This document shows positions 57,287 through 64,000 of a stretch of 64,000 nt of DNA, piece by piece. Every line of letters starts with the position of its first letter. The first letter of the stretch is position 1. The notes under the pieces are model-generated. The model did not search any database. It was not told the DNA's origin and saw nothing but the letters and a program-made list of their open reading frames with translations. Location of the stretch: assembly GCA_007844125.1 (NCBI GenBank), contig CM017567.1, positions 6,650,170 through 6,714,169 of the forward strand, in the 5' to 3' direction. The translations under genes and the position numbers were made by a program. The DNA comes from Sinonovacula constricta. Lineage: Eukaryota > Mollusca > Bivalvia > Cardiida > Solecurtidae.

Positions 57287-57839
57287 TGTTGTTATTATCT
57301 TACTTTTATTCATCATCATTAAATTGCCAAAGAATTCCATTGATTATTTTAATTCTAAAATTAAAACTTCTAAAATTTCTCTTAGCCACATTTTATTGAA
57401 TTTTCTCGCAGCATTGCAATCTTTTATGGAATTAAAATTGCAATATGGTTTTATGATAAGAAATTGATTTAATGAAAATCGGGACTGAATCTAATTTAAT
57501 GATGGAAATAACATACTGTATCCAATTATTATGAATATAGTTGCTATCTTGGGTTATAAAACTGGTGTATTTAAATGGTTATTCAATACACCAGTATTGC
57601 ATTTAGTCTGATTTTAAAATGATTAAACTGCTGTTATGGCATTATGTTCTAGTTATTAGTTTACAAAAAAAATGTTACTTTTTAAAGTACTTTCTAATGT
57701 TATAATCTTTCATCAGGCCAAACAAGTACAAAAAAGTACTCTTATAAAGTAAGAGTCAGCAAGGTACCACTATAACTGCCCTGGCTTTGATATGTATGAG
57801 CCTGTGACAGCCAATCAGTAACTAACAAATAAGTGTATT

Positions 57840-58170
57840 AATTATTGGCTATTTTGTTAATTGTTACTAAGAAATGAGAACATGTATTGGCTACCTTGGT
57901 CAATTGTAACTAAGAAATGAGAACATGCATGTATTGGCTACCTTGGTCAATTGTAACTAAGAAATGAGAACATGCATGTATTGGCTACCTTGGTCAATTG
58001 TAACTAAGAAATGAGAACATGCATGTATTGGCTACCTTGGTCAATTGTAACTAAGAAATGAGAACATGCATGTATTGGCTACCTTGGTCAATTGTTACTA
58101 AGAAATGAGAACATGTATTGGCTGTATTATAAATTGTAACTTAGAAGTAAGTCGATTTATTAGCTATTTT
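57840..58170. repeat. 47-bp tandem repeat, about 6 units
   Basis: GTATTGGCTACCTTGGTCAA recurs at 57884, 57931, 57978, 58025 and 58072, then a 43-bp step to 58115. Each unit also has TTGTAACTAAGAAATGAGAA. Decayed units flank both sides. Confidence 0.93.
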
Positions 58171-58352
58171 ATAAATTGTAACTACTGCCTATTTAAGGCA
58201 ATTTATGTAGCATGAAAAAGATCAATACTTGCTAATGTAGCAGGCAAGCTTAATACCACTAGCAGGAAGCATTGCCACTATGGTATAAATGATAAAGAAA
58301 CATAATGAAAACAACACTAAACTTCTTAAAATGGTCATGCATGAAGTTACTT

Positions 58353-58637
58353 GATGGGATGGGATTAGCCGGCACTTTTTGCCGATACTTACTGTGCAGC
58401 GGCATTTCTATCATTATAGAACAGGGGCATTTATGAGGTGCCTAGGGACTGAAACCGGCCAGTCCATTATACTGACACCGACGAGTAAGGCATAATGCCG
58501 TCCCCTTAGCCCCGAGCATTAGGAGGGAAGCCAATACTACCAACTTTGAAGTCTTTGGTTTGACTCAGCCGGGTTTTGAACCCACGACCTCCCGGTCTGC
58601 CAGCCGACGCTCTACTGCCTGAGCTATTGCGGCGGGT
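58353..58637 (-). mobile_element. tRNA-derived SINE family 1 copy
   Basis: Full-length minus-strand copy, somewhat more diverged: the B box reads GGTTCAAAACCC and the head ends GCCGC. The GATGGG tail is present at 58353-58367. GCATGAA occurs on both sides as a possible partial target duplication. Confidence 0.88.
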
Positions 58638-60254
58638 GCATGAAAAATGGCACTCAATGTATAGTCAGTATAGCCTGTATACTACAAGAAAATGAGAAAT
58701 GGATAGTCAATAAAGTTTGTGGATTTTCTATTGGTAAATAAAATGTATGTTCTTGAATCCATGGTTACCATATGCAGAAGATAAACGTGCCAAAGTCCTT
58801 TTTCTATAGGGACCAGATTATCTTTTTTTGCTGCTTTTTACTCAATAAAATCAATACATAAAACTATCTACAATTGCAAATAAATCAAAAAGAAGAAAGA
58901 GGAACACAAGATATTCATGACAAATGTTATCTAGAAGTATTTATTGTTTAATTTTACTATAACATTTTAGATTATAAATAATAAGGAATAAATTTATAAA
59001 GCAAAAAATAATTATTGTGAAGTGGATAGAACCTGTGACTTCCAGATTGATGGTGTGACACCTAATCCATTACTCTACTTCTCTTTCTGGCATACAATGT
59101 TAAACATATTCATTTATCTATTTTAAACAAACAATTTCTATTTACAGTCAGTAAGGTTGTTGTATCTCTATGAGAAACTAAAGAGGCGCCCTAACAATTA
59201 TTCAATACAAGTAAGTGAAAAACCTACAAAAACAAAAAAAACAAAAAAACAAACAGCAAAAGCCTCAAAGAAAGAGAAAAGCTAACATATCAATCTTTGC
59301 ATTAAATTTAGTGTGAATCTGCAGAATGATAGTACAGAAATTAGATGCCCTGTGTTATAAGCTCAGGTACAATTATATGTCGTGCAGTGTTTGTGCAGAG
59401 TGCATGACTATAAAATCACCCAGACATTTCTTAACCTTACTGAAGTAAAAGTCGATCGCAAGCTAAAATACGCTCAGAAAAAGATAATCTGCTTTTCACA
59501 GCCTATTTTCATCTCAGCCTTCAGATCTCAAATCAATACTCCATCTCTCGTTCTGTTCAATCAGTTAATATAAATTTGCTTTCATTACAAAATTATAAAA
59601 AATGAATTTCAAAGAGTTAGGTATCCGCCAATAGGCAGACAATCAGTACAACAAGCTGAAGCTACATCAGCAACATGTTGGCTGACGCTTGAATTAATTA
59701 CTGCGATTCCCAACTCAAAGAAAAAAAAACTTGTAATTCTCACTTCTGTTCATATAAATGACAATTTCAGTTAATTGATAAATAGACAGGAATGAAATAT
59801 AAAAGGAGTTAAATGAACTTAAAATTATTTGTGTGTTTTATTTGATATATACATATAATATAATACAAGTTTTTCTCAATTTCATCTGAAACGATATGAC
59901 AAAATGCCAATTCTAGGAGTAGGGCCATATTCCCAAACCGGAGAGAAAAACTTGTTCATCATCATTACCATCATCATTATTATCACCATTGTCACATATA
60001 GCCATAGCCACCACCAACAACATGATCTAAATCATTTCCTGTACCTTTATCATGATTAATTATTTTACATCACTTAATACTGGCTTATTTAAAATCAAGA
60101 TGACATTTATTTTATGTGACATAGATGCATGCTTGATTGATCATGCATCCATCTCATTAACAAGTAAAATACACCCCCCTTCAACTATGTATCCCACCTT
60201 AATCCCATGGGTGAGTTCTTGTTAACTATTGTCCTGTTTAAAGTACACAGTGAC

Positions 60255-60405
60255 CAGACTTAGGTAAATGGTATAAATCAAGATCAGTAAGCTCCTGTTG
60301 GGATCTATCTGATCTGGACTTCCTGCTATATTGTCTCAAGCAATATGCCTTGTTACCTACAATCATGAAGATTTAAAACAAAATACTAAAAGGCTTAGCA
60401 TGGAT
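60255..60405. repeat. GATC fold-back element copy
   Basis: AATGGTATAAATCAAGATCA GTAAGCTCC left arm, ATCTATCTGATCTGGACTTC CTGCTATATTG right arm, and an outer GGCTTAGCATGGATTAA end. Confidence 0.55.
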
Positions 60406-60644
60406 TAAACTAATTAGCATGATAAGGGTTTATTACTAAATAATTACACTGTAGAGCTTAATATAGGGTGTATATTTTGTGTTCTAATATTTTTTCTGTT
60501 TCCTATGTTTTATGCTTGTGATTTTATGTTGGTATTTTCTCACATCTGATACACACCATTATTATGCTATATTAAATAATCAACAATACAAAAACTTGAT
60601 TTTTGACAATAACTAGAATTAGCTAGTTACAAGACATATTGCTA

Positions 60645-60720
60645 CAGACTCAGCAGCAAATAGTTCAGATCCTGGTCAGACATCTCGCAGCTGCATCGGC
60701 AGTCATTTTTCTGGTTATTT
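60645..60720. repeat. GATC fold-back element, left half
   Basis: GACTCAGCAGCAAATAGTTC AGATCCTGGTCAGAC, then CAGCTGCATC; the right arm is decayed. Confidence 0.5.
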
Positions 60721-60900
60721 CTGCACTACATACATTTGACACCATGCTACAAATGTACATAAATGAGCTTTTCCCTCCTCATTTATCTTAAGCTGGTTTG
60801 TAGAGTATCAATTATTTAAGTGTATAGAATCACTTAAAGAGTTTATTAAAAATTATTGAAAATAAAATATTATTTTTTTAACTTTATCTTACATCATCAA

Positions 60901-61135
60901 CAACACACATCAGATCCATTCTGTTACTCTCCATTCATTCGCCCATGGGATATTTAGTTCACTTTTAGCCGTTCCTGGTAATGATATTTCATTGGTCGCT
61001 TCATAATACAATGAAGATTTCAGTCCAATTATAATAGAGTAGGGATTTCGTACTGACAGAAAATTTACCAATAAACCTACGGTCGACGATTGTAGTAAAA
61101 TGGAACAGTCCTGCGTGGGTATCGGACAATGTTCA
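60901..61135. mobile_element. TIR element, family M3 copy C (inverted, shorter)
   Basis: It shows the same blocks as copies A and B on the opposite strand (gatatttcattggtcgcttcata, gaagatttcagtccaat, cagaaaatttaccaataaacc). The middle is deleted relative to both. Confidence 0.75.
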
Positions 61136-61804
61136 TCTTAAAGCATCCTTTTGTTGTTTTTAGTGAAAAGCAATTTTAAGGTGTTAATCTTCTTAAGGAG
61201 CATAATAAATAATGGATCTTTTACTTATTTGCCCTTATTTAATTGGATTAGGTTTATAAAATTATCATTAATTTAAGGAAATCACTAGTTAGAGGTGTCT
61301 GTGACCTGGAAATAAAATCATTCACAGGTCCATGGTCTTTAAATCCAGACTTTAATGCTCTTAACAGTGTTCAGTTTTACCACAGCTGGCTTCACTGTAG
61401 TTAGTTTTACTGCAGACAGCTTTCCTGCAGTTGTCTCTGCTTGCAATTAGCTTTGATTAAGTGCATTCATCCATACTGCAATTGCTTTTATCCCTAAGCT
61501 ACATTTGTTCATAATTGGCTACATTGAACTGACATCTTGGTAATTTTGTCAGGGTTGGGAGATCTAACATAAGAGGACAGTTTTCATCTTGCATCACATG
61601 GAAGAAAGAAGCTGCACAGAAGACTCGTTCGAGACAATTGTTATTGTTTCTACTTGTTTTACATAGGAATACTCTTCTCAGTGATTTGACTCGATAACTT
61701 ATGGGTTATCCTAAATAAGCAATGGGTGTTACATAAGGAATACACAAAAAGATATGTGATAAATAGAAAATAAAACTGCCTGCAAGGCAGATAACTCATA
61801 CATT

Positions 61805-62038
61805 TCATTTCAAAAATAGAGAATCAATACTAAGTAGAGCTTCAATATTTTTTAAGTTAACATAAGTTTTTAAATTTTGTTGCTTTAAATGTCTCACTTC
61901 AATATTAGTTGCTCTAGAAAATTTGGCTTCATAGTTTAGACATTTTAAAACATTTCCAATTTCCTGCATATACGAATCAATAAATCTCTGCCTTGAGCCA
62001 TAAAAAGAGAGAATTTTAATGCTTACTGCTGATTCCAT
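61805..62038 (-). other. Unidentified 77-codon open frame
   Basis: It opens with ATG in a fair Kozak context (AAAATGG) and reads MESAVSIKILSFYGSRQRF... to a TAA. It sits just left of a young SINE. The fifth codon overlaps a good donor (GCA|GTAAGC), so it might instead be a short 5' exon. No family is recognised. Confidence 0.18.
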
Positions 62039-62177
62039 TTTATCACAAATTAATAACCATTGACAATATTGACAACACCAATTCAGCTGTACAGACTGGT
62101 AAATGTCTCATCTTGATGCTATCAGAAGCTTCTGCAACAATCAGATACAATTAATGGTACTAAATCAGGCAAAATAT

Positions 62178-62460
62178 ACCGGCCGCAATAGCTCAGATGG
62201 TAGGGTGTCGGCTTGCGGATCGGGAGGTCGCGGGTTCGAACCCCGGCCAGGGTCATACCAAAGACTTTAAAGTTGGTAGTTGTGGCTTCTCTCCTAATGC
62301 TTGGGGCTACGGGGACAGCATTACGCCTGACTCGTCGGTGTCAGTATAATGGACCGGCCGGGTTCAGTCCCTGGGCACCTCATAAGTGCCCCAGTGCTGT
62401 AATGATAGAAATGTTGCTGCGCAGTATCGGCAAAAATGCCGGCTAATCCCAATCCCAATC
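62178..62460 (+). mobile_element. tRNA-derived SINE family 1 (RUDI-like), intact copy
   Basis: The head is tRNA-like, with A box TAGCTCAGATGG (62189-62200) and B box GGTTCGAACCC (62233-62243). The body is conserved (ACTCGTCGGTGTCAGTATAA) and the tail is a short CCCAAT repeat. An exact 13-bp target duplication TCAGGCAAAATAT flanks it (62165-62177, 62461-62473), which shows LINE-assisted insertion and a young age. Open frames here are chance products of the element. Confidence 0.92.
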
Positions 62461-62474
62461 TCAGGCAAAATATT

Positions 62475-62600
62475 GTTAACTCTTAACCTTCTAAGCATGT
62501 ATTTATAAGACTTAAGCAAACAATGTAGATCCAGATAAGTCAGCTACCTGCTGTGATTTGTCAGATAAAGCTAAAGAAACTAGGAGTTATGTGGTAATAT
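62475..62600. repeat. GATC fold-back element copy beside young SINE
   Basis: Outer end TTAACTCTTAACCTTCTAAG, then GCAAACAATGTAGATCCAGA TAAGTCAGC and a decayed GATTTGTCAGATAAAGC right arm. Confidence 0.55.
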
Positions 62601-64000
62601 AGCACATTTAAGTGGTACCTATAGTTAAAACAGCACAGCTACTACAGCTTTACAAGATAGTCTTGGAGAAGTCCAGGGGATTCAAATCATATGTATGGTT
62701 TCTGTACTAGATTGTAACTTATACTGTTTATGAATGCAAAATAATATGTGTAAAAATGTAGCTTTATCCTGCAAAACCAACAATTCTGATTATCTTGATG
62801 CCTCTGAATGTTGTTATATGTTAACCCTCTTATTGCTAAGAAAGGACCCTAGTTTTAATGCTTTGGAATCGTAAAAAAGATATTCATGAAGTAATTTAAA
62901 TGTATTCCAAATTGTACAAAAGGTCAGATCAATATACATGTATGTTTATTTGATTAACCTTATCATTTGATGTCTGGGGATGGCAATTAATTCAGCCATA
63001 ACATCACAGCTGAATTTTTAAACAAAACACATAAATACTTAAACATTATGTTACAAAACAGACTTGTATGATTTTAATAATAACAAAACCTATAGCTATA
63101 AATAAATGTGTGTCTATATAATGATAAGGTTTATACTTATTTCTACATTATAGTTGAATACAAACATTCCTATGACTTTGAACTGTTAGCGTTACCTCAC
63201 ATTATCTGTATTTGTCCTATCTATGACACATTTAGAAAACAATACAATCGTTTTATTTTAGACCATCAGTTTATAAAACTACAACCTTTCTGTTTCAACA
63301 ACAATGAAGACACTAACTAATCTGTTGGGCAATCAATGTTATTGAAAAAAAACCTGTCTAGTAGATAAATGATTTATTGTGTTTTATTAGTAAATTTACT
63401 TACTTTGTATGTTTTTGTTTGTATTTAGATGATAATCTGTATACATGTGAACTCTCCCACCATTGGAGGGAGACTCCCACTTTTAAGGTTCAAAATTATT
63501 TGAAAATGAGGGGTGTTTTTCATATTTTCAGAAATCTCCCTACTTGGAAACAGATAATTACTTCTTTGCTTATATGTAAATAACAGATCGCCAAATATGC
63601 AAGTGAACATCTCCCACTTTGGCCTGAGAACAAGTTCACATTTATGTTTATGTTTGGTTCTTATCACATAAATTGCTCATCATGACTGGTAAGGGTCTGA
63701 CTTTCTTGAATGTGTGATATTTTCTCATGCGTGTGAAACAAACATGTATGTCAAGTGTACCTGCCAGTATGCCATAAAACTGTTACATTACTACCTGTGA
63801 ATTTGATGTGTACTTCATAGGTAGGCTATATCTAGGACAAAAAATATATTAAATAATAGTTTACCTCTGAAAATAACATGTAATCAATTGTTTTTCTCCA
63901 CAGAGATCCAAGACAAGATTTAAAACCAGTTTGTAATGGTTATCCTATTTATGTGTCATCGATCTGCTCTGCTGAGTAATATCGCCCACAACTATTACAT

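Larger units (their letters stand above)
49492..64000 (-). other. Intron between zinc finger 1 and 2 exons (partial)
   Basis: I searched the minus strand for a finger-1 exon (CxVCGD...CEGCKG followed by GT) and found none. The first finger must lie beyond base 64000, so this intron is longer than 14.5 kb. It is filled with SINEs, fold-back elements, tandem arrays and MITEs, listed separately, plus unassigned AT-rich DNA. Confidence 0.7.

Noticed and set aside
62213..62446. 77-codon plus-strand frame and a tRNA gene candidate at 62181
   Set aside because: The A and B boxes belong to a SINE with body, tail and target duplication; it does not fold as a functional tRNA gene end and the frame lies inside it.
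63425..63667. 80-codon minus frame with two Cys near its start, considered as the missing zinc finger 1
   Set aside because: It lacks the CxVCGD and CEGCK pattern and does not end in a donor of the needed phase.

Overview
The window is animal nuclear DNA, most likely from a bivalve mollusc. It is AT-rich, with short exons between long introns flanked by GT..AG, three tRNA-headed SINE families, several MITE families and many minisatellites. There are no operons, tRNA genes, rRNA genes or CRISPR arrays. The mollusc or bivalve call is an inference from repeat types I recognise (a RUDI-like tRNA SINE and the 'gacctagtgacctag' repeat) and from the receptor's similarity to NR1H proteins; no species is claimed.

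One protein-coding gene is well supported. On the minus strand, five exons (49491-49351, 46179-45881, 42580-42410, 30308-30083, 26638-26397) join in perfect phase. They encode the second zinc finger, hinge and complete ligand-binding domain of an NR1H-type nuclear receptor that most resembles ecdysone receptor (EcR) and also LXR/FXR. The first zinc finger and the N-terminal A/B domain were not found in 49.5-64 kb. The intron splitting the two fingers must therefore run past the right edge and exceed 14.5 kb. Bases 26.6-64 kb are thus mostly intron of this gene, and bases 1-26.4 kb lie downstream of its stop.

Region by region: 0-7 kb holds a minus-strand 'gacctag' repeat, a weak coding-like patch at 1.84-2.42 kb, a SINE cluster with internal direct duplications (3.8-5.6 kb) and a 26-bp minisatellite (5.6-6.8 kb). 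The stretch 8.5-9.7 kb is a 122-bp tandem array. A frameshifted THAP-domain fragment lies at 10.95-11.14 kb. A 43-bp array of about 33 units fills 12.2-13.66 kb, with a single-unit paralogue at 17 kb. A 373-bp hAT-type MITE with exact 8-bp target duplication is at 14.2 kb and a 767-bp TIR element at 15 kb. The stretch 17-24 kb is quiet, apart from a TTAA-flanked 306-bp MITE at 23.9 kb. The last receptor intron carries a 2273-bp non-autonomous hAT element with an exact 8-bp target duplication. The other introns hold SINEs, 'gacctag' repeats and a dense family of small fold-back elements built around paired GATC-containing arms (about 17 copies between 24 and 63 kb).

Nothing resembles a multigene functional system. 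The most interesting items are the divergent lophotrochozoan EcR-like receptor (AF-2 core acid is Asp), the GATC fold-back family, and the locus where a single-copy unit and its expanded array can be compared.
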